Below are positions 1 through 10,391 of a DNA stretch of 64,000 bases, piece by piece (the first letter of the stretch is position 1; each line of letters begins with the position of its first letter). The notes under the pieces were generated by a model. The model made no database searches, was not told the origin of the DNA, and worked only from the letters and a program-made list of their open reading frames with translations. The position numbers and the translations under genes are program-made. The stretch lies in contig NC_043983.1 in NCBI RefSeq assembly GCF_902150065.1, positions 22,025,821-22,089,820 of the forward strand, written 5' to 3'. Source of the DNA: Myripristis murdjan. Lineage: Eukaryota > Chordata > Actinopteri > Holocentriformes > Holocentridae.

Positions 1-123
1 TTCTTTAAATACGTAATTTGAAATGATTAAAACATCATTACATCATCTTTTGCTATTTTGTGTCTCTTAAAATTATTTATATGCTTGACTAATTTAATAG
101 AGACATGCATTCTATTATTTCAG

Positions 124-628
124 CCCCTGCTGACCCGGAGAGTAACGGCTTACAGTGTTACTCCTGTGACAGCTCTGCATGCAGAAACAAAGTGCAGTGT
201 GTTGGGGTGGAGAACCGCTGCTTTAATGGGACTGGTGAGTCTTCATGTTGCATGCTGATCATTTTGCTTAAAGATTGTGCTTATTGCCAACATCTGTATC
301 AGTATTATCAGAATGTGTTAGGATTGCTGCCTCTTTATCTTCTGATATCTCTAACAATTGCTAATCATAAACAATTGAAAGTTGTGTTCATAGTAAAACT
401 GATTTTTCATCCACAGTGAATGCTGGGCCCATCACCCCTCGGATCTTTGGCTGCGTGTCTGAAAACGTCTGCAAAGCTGTGACTGTGTTGCATTCGATGA
501 TTGACCCTAATTTGTTCCCCAGTTTACCAACCTGCTGTGAGGGCAACCTCTGCAACTCTGCCTTGGCTGTCAAACTGAGTGTTTTCCCTCTGTTGTTCGG
601 GCTCATGAGCTTCACTGTCATCTATTAA
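124..628 (+). CDS. Ly6/uPAR (LU-domain) GPI-anchored protein, last two exons (partial)
   Basis: Two exons, 124-234 and 417-628, join in frame across a GT-AG intron (donor gtgagt at 235, acceptor ccacag before 417). They encode one LU (three-finger) domain. It starts LQCYSCDSSACRNK, carries regularly spaced cysteines and ends in the Ly6 hallmark CCEGNLCN. A hydrophobic tail (LSVFPLLFGLMSF) then runs to a TAA at 626-628, as expected of a GPI-anchor signal. The signal peptide and any first LU domain lie upstream of the window. The full copy at 6289-7640 has closely matching exons at its positions 4 and 5, so this gene probably has the same five-exon, two-domain structure. The protein is likely an extracellular, membrane-anchored binding protein of the uPAR/PLA2-inhibitor-like group. 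The exact orthologue and ligand cannot be told from the sequence. Confidence 0.88.
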
Positions 629-752
629 AACACAGACTGTGACTGAAAATGTGACTTAAAATTGCCTGCAAATTTTTTTGCTATGTCACAGAAATTCATA
701 TTTTGCAGTAAGTTTATTTGGTGAGACCTACTGTGCATATTCTGACCAGCCA

Positions 753-758
753 AATAAA
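753..758 (+). terminator. Polyadenylation signal AATAAA of the first Ly6 gene
   Basis: A canonical AATAAA lies 125 bases after the stop codon of the partial Ly6 gene. The second copy has a matching AATAAA in homologous sequence near 7937. Confidence 0.6.
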
Positions 759-759
759 A

Positions 760-2439
760 CTTCTCTCCATGTACAAGATCATGATGTTTCCTGGTTTATC
801 TGTAGTAGCTCATTTTTCAACTGATTTCTTGCAGAATCATGTGGTTTCGCCTAAAAGAACATACACTCAGGACTTTGCCAATATTAAACTGACTAAAATT
901 GCTTCATCCAGTAACAATGAATCTGACTTAAAGGTAAAGACAGTGAAGAAACTCTGTGGTGCTAAAGAAGTGCAGTGTTTGTTATCTTAAGTTCATAACT
1001 GTCACAGTGACAAAACCTCAGGCTTCAACGAGGTGATGACAACATTTCCCTTTCCACTGACTTTGGTCTGCGAGCACACACACTTAAGACAATCAGTAGA
1101 CAATGATTTGTTGTATTGCCTCAAAAAGTCCAATGAATTTTACTCCCTAAATGAATCTAATTTCTCATCAAAGTTAAAATAAAAGTAATTATAATGCCTG
1201 TTACCCTATACAGTCAAGGTGTAGCGTGTAGTTAAGCTTAATGCACTTGCACGATGTTGTGCAATAACTACATAAACTATCATTTCTCTCAACACACTTT
1301 GTTACTCTCACAAGGGGAGTTCACATACTATCTTAGCATCCTGATACCATACATAATTCATACTACCTTGAATTTGCACTAAGAAAAACATTCACTGGTC
1401 TTATGAAATAGTAGGACAGCATTTCGGACAAATCTGGGCTACATTTCTCAGCTGTTCTTATACATTCTTCTTTGAAAACAGTGTGATGACCACGGGCTTT
1501 GCGAGACTCAAAGCTCTGCTGGGGCACAGACTCGCAGCATTCACAACCCTGGAAATGTAAAACAATGCCAAGTAGAGCACTGACAGCATCGTTATTAGGG
1601 CTGTCATTGCTAGTGGAGGGAACTGACAACAAGAAGCTGTTAAAGGAGAATTTCACCGCTTTCAAGATGTTTTTCTAATAAAACTAGGATGTCCATTTGG
1701 TAGAGAGGTGTAAATATTTTTGAAATTGGTGCTAAATGACAAGAGAAAGCAGAGAAAAGTGCCTGTGGGATTCCCTTTTGCTCAAAAAATAGAAAAAAAA
1801 ATACAATAACCAGAATGTACTGGGCTCGTTGCCCTCCAAGGCCGCTGCCACTAGATAGGCTTGACCAGAGGTTTCCATATGCCAACTTGCTGGAGACGTT
1901 GAAAAGTTCCCTTAGACAACATCTGTTTGTTCACAACAATCTTTAAGTCACAGTGGCATTCTGGAGTGAGGTATTATCGCTTACCAATAAAGGATCAAGA
2001 GCATTGTAACCACTAGCCGAGGGCTATGAGTAAATAACATTGTGTTCACAGTCTTTCAATTTGTCCATATTCAGTGTTGTTCACAGCCACTGCCTACGAT
2101 GCTCTGGTACTGATAATAACTCCCTCCAGCATGCCATTGCAACTGAAAGTTTTTTTGTGAACAAGCAGATGTCTAAGAAAACTTGATGCAGGCACCATGG
2201 AGAGAACAGGGATGGGAAGTTAAACATTGTTCATTTGCATATACTACCTACATTGTAATGATACAAAGGCGGTTGAAAATTGGCTGTTTCCCTTTAAGTG
2301 TGTGAACACTGCCTCCTGGTCTTTCAGTCTGGCTCTGTGCGACATATCTAACTTCTAATGTACAATAATGGCAATATATTTCTTGTGCATGGCATAGGAA
2401 TTACCATAGCACAGCCTTTGTTTTCAAATCATACAGACT
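760..2439. other. Intergenic, downstream Ly6 flank, no gene seen
   Basis: No coding exon was recognised. The first 700 bases are a degenerate copy of the Ly6 downstream flank. Around 2185-2310, read on the minus strand, there is similarity to 11955-12045 (a shared TTAAAGGGAAACA block, a TATGCAAATG block and a CCATG-TGCCTGCA block), so a small dispersed repeat is present in both orientations. Confidence 0.5.
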
Positions 2440-2441
2440 TA

Positions 2442-3691
2442 CACTATATTACCAAAAGTATTCGCTCACCTGCCTTTACTCATACTATGAACTGAAGTGC
2501 CATCCCATTCCTAACCCATAGAGTTCAATATGATGTCAGTCCACCTTTTGCAGCTATTACAGCTTCAACTCTTCTGGGAAGACTGTCCACAAGGTTGAGG
2601 AGAGTGTTTATAGGAATTTTTGACCATTCTTCCAAAAGCGCATTGGTGAGGTCACACACTGATGTTGGTCGAGAAGGCCTGGCTCTCAGTCTCCGCTCTA
2701 ATTCATCCCAAAGGTGTTCTATCGGGTTCAGGTCAGGACTCTGTGCAGGCCAGTCAAGTTCATCCACACCAGACTCTGTCATCCATGTCTTTATGGACCT
2801 TGCTTTGTGCACTGGTGCACAGTCATGTTGGAAGAGGAAGGGGCCTGCTCCAAACTGTTCCCACAAGGTTGGGAGCATGGAATTGTCCAAAATGTTTTGG
2901 TATCCTGAAGCATTCAAAGTTCCTTTCACTGGAACTAAGGGGCCAAGCCCAGCTCCTGAAAAACAACCCCACACCATAATTCCTCCTCCACCAAATTTCA
3001 CAGTCGGCACAATGCAGTCTGAAATGTACCGTTCTCCTGGCAACCTCCAAACCCAGACTCGTCCATCAGATTGCCAGATGGAAAAGCGTGATTCATCACT
3101 CCAGAGAACGCGTCTCCACTGCTCTAGAGGCCAGTGGCGGCATGCTTTACACCATTGCATCCGATGCTCTGCATTGCACTTGGTGATGTGTGGCTTGGCT
3201 GCAGCTGCTCGGCCATGGAAACCCATTCCATGAAGCTCTCTGCGTACTGTACTTGGGCTAATCTGAAGGTCACATGAAGTTTGTAGCTCTGTAGCAATTG
3301 ACTGTGCAGAAAGTCGGCGACCTCTTTGCACTATGCGCTTCAGCATCCGCTGACCCCTCTCCGTCACTTTACGTGGCCTACCACTTCGTGGCTGAGTTGC
3401 TGTTGTTCCCAAATGCTTCCATTTTGTTATAATAGAGCTGACAGTTGACTGTGGAATATTTAGGAACGAGGAAATTTCACGACTGGATTTGTTGCACAGG
3501 TGGCATCCTATGACAGTTCCACGCTGGAATTCACTGAGCTCCTGAGAGCGGCCCATTCTTTCACAAATGTCTTGTTTCACAGGCTGCATGCCTGAGTGCT
3601 TGATTTTATACACCTGTGGCCAGGCCAAGTGATTAGGACACCTGATTCTGATCATTTGAATGGGTGAGCGAATACTTTTGGTAATATAGTG
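2442..3691 (-). mobile_element. Complete Tc1-like DNA transposon (Tc1/mariner superfamily), apparently intact
   Basis: The element is 1250 bp long. Perfect 29-bp terminal inverted repeats lie at 2442-2470 and 3663-3691, beginning CACTATATTACC and ending CGCTCACC. Both ends are flanked by TA (2440-2441 and 3692-3693), the target duplication typical of this superfamily. One open transposase frame fills the minus strand. The identical ends and open frame suggest a young insertion. Elements with these ends and this transposase type are widespread in fish genomes, so the family itself is not new. It sits in the downstream flank of the first Ly6 gene. Confidence 0.95.
2525..3556 (-). CDS. Tc1-like transposase, DD34E, full length
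   Basis: The protein is 343 aa from the methionine at 3556 ([10 protein letters not shown]), the start usual for this family. The frame stays open a further 33 codons upstream, to 3655, inside the terminal repeat region, and those are unlikely to be translated. The N-terminal 110 residues are a paired-type helix-turn-helix DNA-binding region ([16 protein letters not shown]) with a GRPR AT-hook-like linker at about 59-62. The DDE catalytic triad is complete: D154 (LWSDESRF), D245 (FQHDCAPVH) and E280 ([11 protein letters not shown]), with 34 residues between the last two. The glycine-rich [12 protein letters not shown] block is present. No stop or frameshift was seen. It would cut and paste copies carrying the matching inverted repeats; whether it is expressed cannot be judged. 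Confidence 0.95.
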   Translation of the reverse strand: MGRSQELSEFQRGTVIGCHLCNKSSREISSFLNIPQSTVSSIITKWKHLGTTATQPRSGRPRKVTERGQRMLKRIVQRGRRLSAQSIATELQTSCDLQISPSTVRRELHGMGFHGRAAAAKPHITKCNAEHRMQWCKACRHWPLEQWRRVLWSDESRFSIWQSDGRVWVWRLPGERYISDCIVPTVKFGGGGIMVWGCFSGAGLGPLVPVKGTLNASGYQNILDNSMLPTLWEQFGAGPFLFQHDCAPVHKARSIKTWMTESGVDELDWPAQSPDLNPIEHLWDELERRLRARPSRPTSVCDLTNALLEEWSKIPINTLLNLVDSLPRRVEAVIAAKGGLTSY

Positions 3692-3693
3692 TA

Positions 3694-4763
3694 TATAGAA
3701 ACATCTCCAGAAACAGAAAAAAGGATTTTAAGGCAAAATCAGCAATTATTACTTTTATTATATAAATGAGTTGGAAATATAGATCTATTTTGCTCCAGTG
3801 TTTGTAGAGCATTATAAATTAGTGATGTGGTTAAAGAAATCGTAGTTCAGCTATGGATTGTAAGGGTGAGAGGATGTGGGTCAGCAACAGTCTCAATACA
3901 AAAGTCAGCCTCAATCTAACATTTGACATAGCGTTGTGGTCCAGCACTGTGGGCTGTGTGGCCCTTTGTAGACCACGGTGTGCTGTAGAATGACGTGCTT
4001 GATGCCACATAAGAAAGAAAGAAATAGCAAATTTAGTTAAGAAAGAGGATGCAAAATTGTGTTTTGAACTGTGCAGTTGGTCTTATGCAAGATTCAGTAA
4101 TGAGGGCGCCATAACAAGAAGGGTATATATTATAAAAATTATCATAATTACACTCAAAACAAATAAGCGAGGATATAATGCATGCAGCTTAACCCAAGAT
4201 AGAGACTGCAATGGAAAAAAACAACAACAACCATAAAGTCAATAACAGGCCACAGCCTCACATAAATGCAGCAAAAGTGTCAGGGTCTTTGTTGAGAGGC
4301 GCCCATCTGATAACTTTAATGTCCTTTTCACTGAGAACCAGTCCTGGCTTTTATGTGAGTTCTGACACAGTGGCGTCGCTGGCAAATGACCCGTGTTAAT
4401 TTCAACATACAGAAATGTGAGGAACTTTAAAATGCTTCATAATAAAATGAGTCGTGAGGGAATACAGTGTCTGTTAACCGAAACTAAGAAGTAAAGTGAA
4501 ACTCGATATCATGATGCATGCCATTGTTTTCAAATCCTGTGCGTTTCTGTTCTGTCTGTTTGGCGATGTTGCTGTGAAAAAGGAAGATAAAGAACATATT
4601 CTGTACAACCCCCACACCCCCACACCCCCCACCCGCAAAAAAACCCCATTGTTTTTAGGTTCTCTGTTCTGTCTGTTCTCTTTTTAGTTGAATTTGTATT
4701 CCTTTTAGGTATTTCACAGAAATAGATATATTGCAGCACTGATGAGACCTATTGTGTATATTC
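3694..4763. other. Intergenic, no gene recognised
   Basis: No exon or RNA gene was recognised. A C-rich/A-rich stretch occurs at 4611-4647. The last 60 bases (4705-4763) are a fragment of the duplicated Ly6 downstream flank, interrupted by the mariner-like insertion that begins at 4766. Confidence 0.45.
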
Positions 4764-4765
4764 TA

Positions 4766-5340
4766 CAGGGTGTCCATAAAGTCTCTTTACAGTTCAAGAA
4801 ACTTATTATAAAAGCAAATGAATAGACAAATCTGTGGAAATTATTACAAAATGAGGAGTAGATATTGAAGTTTTTTTTTTTTTTTTTTTTTTTTTTTTCC
4901 TCATTTAATACACCTCTATATAGGCACCATTAGTTGCATGAAGCACATCAAGATGGTACTCGATTTCTTGCCTAGCCTCATCAATGGTGGTAATGGCATC
5001 AGTGATCTTTTGCTTCAGATCACTGATGTCCCATATCTTTGTTTGATACACGATATCTTTAAAATAACCTGGTAGTTTCGCTGAATCTGCGTATCCGATT
5101 TTGTTTCGATAAACCACGATACACATTGTGCCTTTTCTTGAGGAGTAGCCATTTTTTAGGGGTTTATTTAACAGAACCTATTTTATCAACAGGGTACCTG
5201 AAATACACTTTAGGCAATGTGATTAAATCACATCATGTATTAAAAACGACAGTACACAGAACAAATCTGATTAACATATCTCATCAATTGATTTTGAAAT
5301 AGATTTTTTTAAATTGTAAAGACACTTTGTGGACACCCTG
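4766..5340 (-). mobile_element. Internally deleted mariner-like DNA transposon
   Basis: The element is 575 bp long, with inverted repeats beginning CAGGGTGTCCA and continuing through a CTTTACA block at both ends (4766-4791 and 5315-5340). It is flanked by TA at 4764-4765 and 5341-5342. The minus strand at 4905-5126 keeps only the C-terminal part of a transposase: YFKDIVYQTK, then EIEYHLDVLHATNGAYIEVY and a stop. That ending is typical of a mariner/IS630-type family common in animals. The DDE core is gone, so the copy is non-autonomous. A 30-base T-run at 4869-4898 follows the transposase stop. The element interrupts the duplicated Ly6 flank and is therefore younger than that duplication. Confidence 0.82.
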
Positions 5341-5342
5341 TA

Positions 5343-5570
5343 TATCTCCATGTTCAAATGCACAGTATTGAACCGGTTAAAATCACCACATAAAATTACG
5401 CCAACTAGAGGTTGCTGTTGGAGGAGAATATAAGCTGAGATAATTAGATGGTCAATAAGCTTATTTTGACCCTTTATATTATTCCCAGTGGGTGGATGAT
5501 GAATCAGACAAACAACCGTGTGGGGTATTTGCCTTGGTAACCTGCAGGTCATTACTCTAATCCACAAAGT
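5343..5570 (-). mobile_element. LINE (non-LTR retrotransposon) endonuclease-domain relic
   Basis: Read on the minus strand, 5345-5567 gives an open frame with LPRQIPHTVVCLIHHPPTGN followed by GVILCGDFNRF. The YHPP-like segment and the GDFN motif are signatures of the APE-type endonuclease of LINEs (CR1/Rex1-like clades). Only this short part survives here. A related relic lies in the same relative place upstream of the next Ly6 copy (8640-9221), so the LINE was in place before the Ly6 unit was duplicated. Confidence 0.7.
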
Positions 5571-5725
5571 CTCTAAAGGATCCAGTTCTCTCAGACAACT
5601 GGCATGAATGTCCTATGATTCCTCCACCTTTCCTTACGGAGGATCTGTCCCTCCTTAACATGTGATAGTCATCAGTTCAACAGTTTATTTGGTGTGGATT
5701 CTGTGCCCCATGCTTCTGTGACATA

Positions 5726-6072
5726 CAGGTGCATCTCAAAAAAATTAGAAAATCATGGAAAAGTTCATTTCTTCTGTAATTCAAAAAGTGAAACTTCCAT
5801 ATATTCTAGATTCATTAGACAGAGTGAAATGTTTCAAGCATTTTTTGTTTTTAATTTTGATGATTATGACGTACAGTTCATGACAATCAAAAATTCAGTA
5901 TCTCAAAATGTTAGAATATTCCATACAACCAATCAAATCAATGTATTTATAATACAGATCTGTTGCCCTTATTCATGCACTCAATACTTGGTCGGGGCTC
6001 CTCTTGCACGATTGCCTGCATCAGTGCTGCGTGGCATGGAGGCGATCAGCCTGTGGCACTGCTGCGGTCCTG
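5726..6072 (-). mobile_element. Truncated Tc1-like transposon in the Ly6 promoter
   Basis: The remnant starts right after a TA with the terminal sequence CAGGTGCATCTCAAAAAAAT, a well-known fish Tc1-type end. It runs to about 6072, where the minus strand encodes a transposase C-terminus (PQQCHRLIASMPRSTDAGNR ending GAPTKY). The other end is missing. The homologous promoter of the next Ly6 copy (9385-9440) lacks it, which places the insertion after the gene duplication. It ends about 160 bases upstream of the TATA box of the 6289 gene. Confidence 0.8.
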
Positions 6073-6229
6073 TAAGTGATACTGAATTGTTTGAGAGATG
6101 TGTGGCTAGTTCCTCTCTTTTATGCACCAGAGATGTAATAAAAAAAAAAAAATTGTTAAATAAAGAAGTCTGTTTGATGTGGAAGCAGAAGCACAGTGCA
6201 TCATTCTCATATTTCTTCAAAGCAGGCTC

Positions 6230-6240
6230 AGTATATAAGG
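6230..6240 (+). promoter_or_regulatory. TATA box of the two-domain Ly6 gene
   Basis: AGTATATAAGG (TATATAA core) lies about 50 bases upstream of the start codon at 6289, which leaves room for a short 5' UTR. In the third copy the aligned bases read AGAACTTGAGG, so the TATA box is absent there. Confidence 0.6.
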
Positions 6241-6288
6241 TGTCGGATTTTTATCTGGAACCACACATCTGCTCACCTGCTCTTTACA

Positions 6289-7640
6289 ATGAAGCTCTTG
6301 TTGTCTCTCTGTCTCGTCTGGGTCCTTGTCAACACAGGTAACTATGCTCAAATTTAGATTCCTCAGCTATGCAATTTGATTTGATTTGATGATTTAATTA
6401 TGACTTTTTGATTTCTGAAATCCATGCTTTTGGTCAAGCTGTTTCCTAAATACATGTTGATTTCAAAATGAGCAACATCCTGTTTTATGCTACATTGACA
6501 GGGCAAATTGAACTAATACATCATGATAAAAAAACAGAGCTGCTGCTGTTGATGTTGTTGCTGGCTACTCATCATTTCATTCATGAACATTTTCCTCATT
6601 GCAGCTGAAGCAATTCACTGTCTGCTGTGCAAGGATTATCCTGAGTGCAGAGAGGTTTTCTCATACAACTGTTCCTCCGACATGCTGTGTTCCACAAGGC
6701 ACGTCAAATGTAGGTGTAAAGAGTTAAGAAAAGAATGCATAAAAAGTATTTCTTCTACAGGAAATTTTCTCTGTTTTTGTTGGTTTTCAATTTTCAGTGT
6801 TTTGCTTCTACATTAAACCACAGTTTGATTTTGCAGTACAGGTAATGGGAATATCCTCGCTGCACGTCGACAAGGTCTGTGTGTCAACCTCGAAGTGCAA
6901 AGTAGGAACTGCGAATTATTCAATACACTTGGGTTCCATGAGAGTAGTGGCAGCTGTTGAGTGCTGTGACGCAGATTTCTGCAACTCTGCAACTCCGGCT
7001 AGTAAGTACATTGTGGAGAACTGCACTTTTGAATCATTTCTGTGAAAAAAATTAAAAAGTGTGGTGTTGATCATCTTCCGTCTTCTTTTGTCTCTAAACG
7101 TTGTCATGTTCTTAACTAAATTATTGTCTGCGACCAGCTTTAACAGTGTCCCGTCTCCTCGGTTTTATTTTAGTCCCTGCTGAACCAAAGAATAACAGCT
7201 TACAGTGTTACTCCTGTGACAGCTTCACATGCAGAAACAAAATGCAGTGTGTTGGGATGGAGGACCGCTGCTTTAATGGGACTGGTGAGTCTTCATGTTG
7301 CATCTTGATCACTTTGCACATAGATTGTGTTAACTGTCGACATCAGCATCAGTGTTGGTTGTCTCACAAAAAATAAAAATAATGAAAATTGTATTCATAG
7401 TAAAACAATGATTTTTCATCTACAGCGTACACTTGGATCACTCGTGCTCATACCTTTGGCTGTGCATCCTCAAACCTGTGTGAAGGTTTTTCTGAGCTGG
7501 ATTCTATGATTATACCTGGCTTTAACTTCACTGATGGACCAACCTGCTGTGAGGGCAACTTCTGTAACTCAGTCTCGACGACCAGGCTGAGTGTTTTCCC
7601 TCTGTTGCTCGGACTCATTTCTCTTATTTTCATCTATTAG
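6289..7640 (+). CDS. Two-domain Ly6/uPAR-like GPI-anchored protein, complete
   Basis: Five exons (6289-6337, 6605-6709, 6837-7001, 7174-7284, 7426-7640) join in frame to give 214 aa. Residues 1-16 (MKLLLSLCLVWVLVNT) are a signal peptide. LU domain 1 runs from IHCLLCKDYPEC to CCDADFCN and is encoded by exons 2-3. LU domain 2 runs from LQCYSCDSFTCRN to CCEGNFCN and is encoded by exons 4-5. The C-terminus (LSVFPLLLGLISLIFIY) is a hydrophobic GPI-anchor-type signal. One exon pair per LU domain is the usual layout of uPAR-type genes. Two domains resemble fish uPAR-like or PLA2-inhibitor-like proteins; the exact orthologue and ligand are unknown. Its promoter holds a Tc1 fragment and a LINE relic. 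The neighbouring copies are a partial gene upstream and a pseudogene downstream. Confidence 0.9.
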
Positions 7641-8639
7641 AACACAGGGTAGGACATGCACAAATACCGGTGTTATACAAAAATGTATGAAAAAAATGTA
7701 TGTGCATATGCTCACTCACTTATACACACATAAAAGTGGAATCTCATTCTTTTCCCACATTATCATCTTAAAGTCTGCTGATGTCCATCATCTGCGTACT
7801 TTCCATCAAACACATTTCATTTAAGATAATGAATTCATTTTTTTTTTTTTTTTTTTTTTTGGTATGTCACAGAAATACATATCTTACAGTCGGTTTATCT
7901 GGTTAGATCCATTATGTAAATATTATAACTATCCTAATAAAGCTTTTTTTGAAATACAAGATTGATTTTTTTTCCCTATAGTAGCTCATCTAGCAACTGT
8001 TTTGTTGCAGTATTGTGGGATGGCCTGGAAAGGATTCAGGTTAAATGATTGAAAACATACGCCACAGTGTGATAGTTAAAATCACAGTTTCCAACCACAG
8101 TTTGGTTTTAACTGCCACAATGTTTAAATTTACCCTGGCGGCTAAAATGAAAGGCTCTGTTAAAACACCATTTACTATTTTACTAAGATGTGTTCTGGTA
8201 CAATGCATAATTCTCTGACTTTGAATTAATTGGGTGTCTTCAGAAAGATTATAACGATAATTTAAAAAATCACTGGTCTAAACTATGTGTAGATTGATTT
8301 ATACCCTGAAAGGTCCACGAGTCAAATCATCGGTCATTCACCTCTGCAGTCGATTCAGAAGGAGGAGTCAAATAATTGCTTTTTCTTTTTCTTTTCTTTT
8401 TTTCTTTTAGATAGTTACTGGGCATTGCCATATATCACTACAACACAAGACATATTCTCTTTCAAAAGCACTGGGGATATATTACAATAGGGAAAGGAAA
8501 AATATCAAGTTTTTATATCCTTTCAAAACTGGTAGATATAATTAATTAGATTAATTAACTTGAGAATTGCTGAGGACAGAACTGAAGCCTATTCAACTCA
8601 TACAAAGTTACTGTTACAGTTGATTCGGTGTATTGAAAG
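7641..8639. other. Downstream flank of the Ly6 gene, no gene
   Basis: This is a copy of the Ly6 downstream flank with an AATAAA near 7937 and a 23-base T-run at 7838-7860. A pyrimidine tract (TTTTC repeats) lies at 8380-8408. No exon was recognised. Confidence 0.5.
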
Positions 8640-9221
8640 GCTGCCTCTGAGTCGACTCTGGAAATTGTTAGCTGTTTAAGACCCAGAGAGAATTTGGTCA
8701 ATCAAGGCGAGAACACCTTGTGAAGGTAGTAAAGTTCACCCATGTTCATATAAAAGCTTAGATAGCGGTCATGTTTGGTAATGTTGGCAGGACTGAAAAC
8801 ACATGGTTCCAGTCTGTCAAGGCCATGTGAAGCCCCAGTGCCTCCTTAGTGGTAGTATTCACTGTCATGCATGTACACAATCCTTTTTTTGGCCTGTGGG
8901 TGTCATCTTTGTGCATGGGGCTTTCACAGGCAAGTTCACTGGAGTCCACTGGGGCTGATACCTTCAGGGTGTTGTAAAACTATCCGGTGTTACATATCGC
9001 AAGATCCAGAGAGCTGCATCCCTTCTTGTGTGCTCTTTGACCAGTTGTTTCATGGAAGTGAAAGCATATTCAAAAGGAAGTGTACTGAACTGATTGAAAT
9101 CACCAGTTTCGGGTTGCTTTTGGAGGATGATATCAACTGAGGTAGATGGTCAACAAACTTATTTCAACCCTTTATATTATTCAGCAACCATGTGGGGTAT
9201 TTGCCTTGGTAAACTGCAGGG
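8640..9221 (-). mobile_element. LINE relic, second copy in Ly6 upstream DNA
   Basis: 9087-9221 aligns with the LINE endonuclease relic at 5345-5567, with internal deletions. Further along the minus strand, 8750-9050 still reads like the region after the endonuclease in CR1/Rex1-type LINEs: CSSLDLAICNTG, then FYNTLKVSAPVDSSEL, then LTDWNHVFS. The frame is interrupted many times. It is an old, dead copy carried along in the Ly6 segmental duplication. Confidence 0.55.
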
Positions 9222-9642
9222 TGTGTTTTTCCACCAAATTACCCGGGTAAAGCAGTCCCAGGAACTACTTTTTCAAGAGCATCCTTCAGTCGGTTCGTGT
9301 CTGTGTTTCCACCGCTATGAGGACACTGTTTTTCTGTCATGTCCTGCTCACTGTAGCAGGAATCAGTATACAACAGTTCATTTTGGTATGAATTCTGTTC
9401 CCCATTTTTCTGTAATGCAATCAAAACTGTTGGAGAAATGTGTGGCTGGTTCCTCCCTTTTATGCACCCAAGACATTAAAAAAAGACATCCGTATGATGT
9501 GAAAGCAGAAGTAGAGTGCAAACATTCAAACAAGTATCATTTCCATATTTCCACCTAACTTCCATATTTCTTAAAAGCAGGCTCAGAACTTGAGGTGTAT
9601 AATCTTTATCTAGAACAAATATCTGCTCACTTGCTCTTTACA

Positions 9643-10391
9643 ATGAAGTTCTTGTTGTCTCTCTGTCTCATCTGGACTCTCCTCAACACAGGTAACTATG
9701 CTCAAGCTTAGATTCCTCAGCCATGTGATTTGATTTGATTTGATTTGATGGTTTAATTGTGGTTTTATGGTTTCTGAACTCCATGGTTTTGGTCAAACTG
9801 GCTCCTAAATACATGTTTATTTAAAAATTGAGCAACATCCTGTTTTATGCTTCATTGACAGGGCAAATTGAACTATTACATCATGATTAAAACAGAGATG
9901 CTTCTGTTCATATTGTTGCTGGCTACTCATCATTTCATTCATGAATATTTTTTTTCCCATTGCAGCTGAAGCACTTCAGAGTCTGATGTGCAGGGATTTT
10001 CCTCAGTGCGAAGATACATTTTCACAAAACTGTTCCTCCGATCAGCTATGCTACAGCTGCCGTCAGATGTATGTGTGAACAGTTAAGAAAATAATATAAA
10101 AAGTATTTTGTCATGTCATTTACTCTGTTTTGTTTTGTTTTTTTTTTCAATTTACATCATCACTTCACTTCAACATTAAACCACACTTTGATTTTGCAGT
10201 ACATCAGATGGGAAGTTCTCTATTGTTCATCACCAAGTCATGTGTGCCACCCTCGTTGTGCGATGTTGGAACTGGGACATTTTCAGGAAGCTTGGGTTTC
10301 ATGAGAGAACCTCTGTAACTCAGTCCCGATGACCAGGCTGAGTGTTTTCCCTCTGTTGCTCGGACTCATTTCCCTGATTTTCATCTATTAG
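9643..10391 (+). pseudogene. Decayed Ly6/uPAR-like gene copy with exon 3 fused to exon 5
   Basis: Exon 1 (9643-9691) encodes an intact signal peptide, MKFLLSLCLIWTLLNT. Exon 2 (9966-10072) has lost the first cysteine of the LU domain (HCLLC has become QSLMC) and, compared with the 6289 gene, is two bases short near its end, which shifts the frame. Exon 3 starts at 10200 (ttgcag acceptor at 10194-10199). Part-way through, at about 10306, it joins sequence matching the end of exon 5 (CTCTGTAACTCAGTC onward to CATCTATTAG at 10391). A deletion has therefore removed the rest of exon 3, all of exon 4 and most of exon 5. Neither reading frame gives a full LU domain. The TATA box is also lost. This is a pseudogene, although a short secreted product from exons 1-2 cannot be excluded. 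Confidence 0.87.

Noticed and set aside
2595-3233. Long plus-strand open frame of 212 codons
   Set aside because: It is the antisense shadow of the Tc1 transposase gene on the minus strand.
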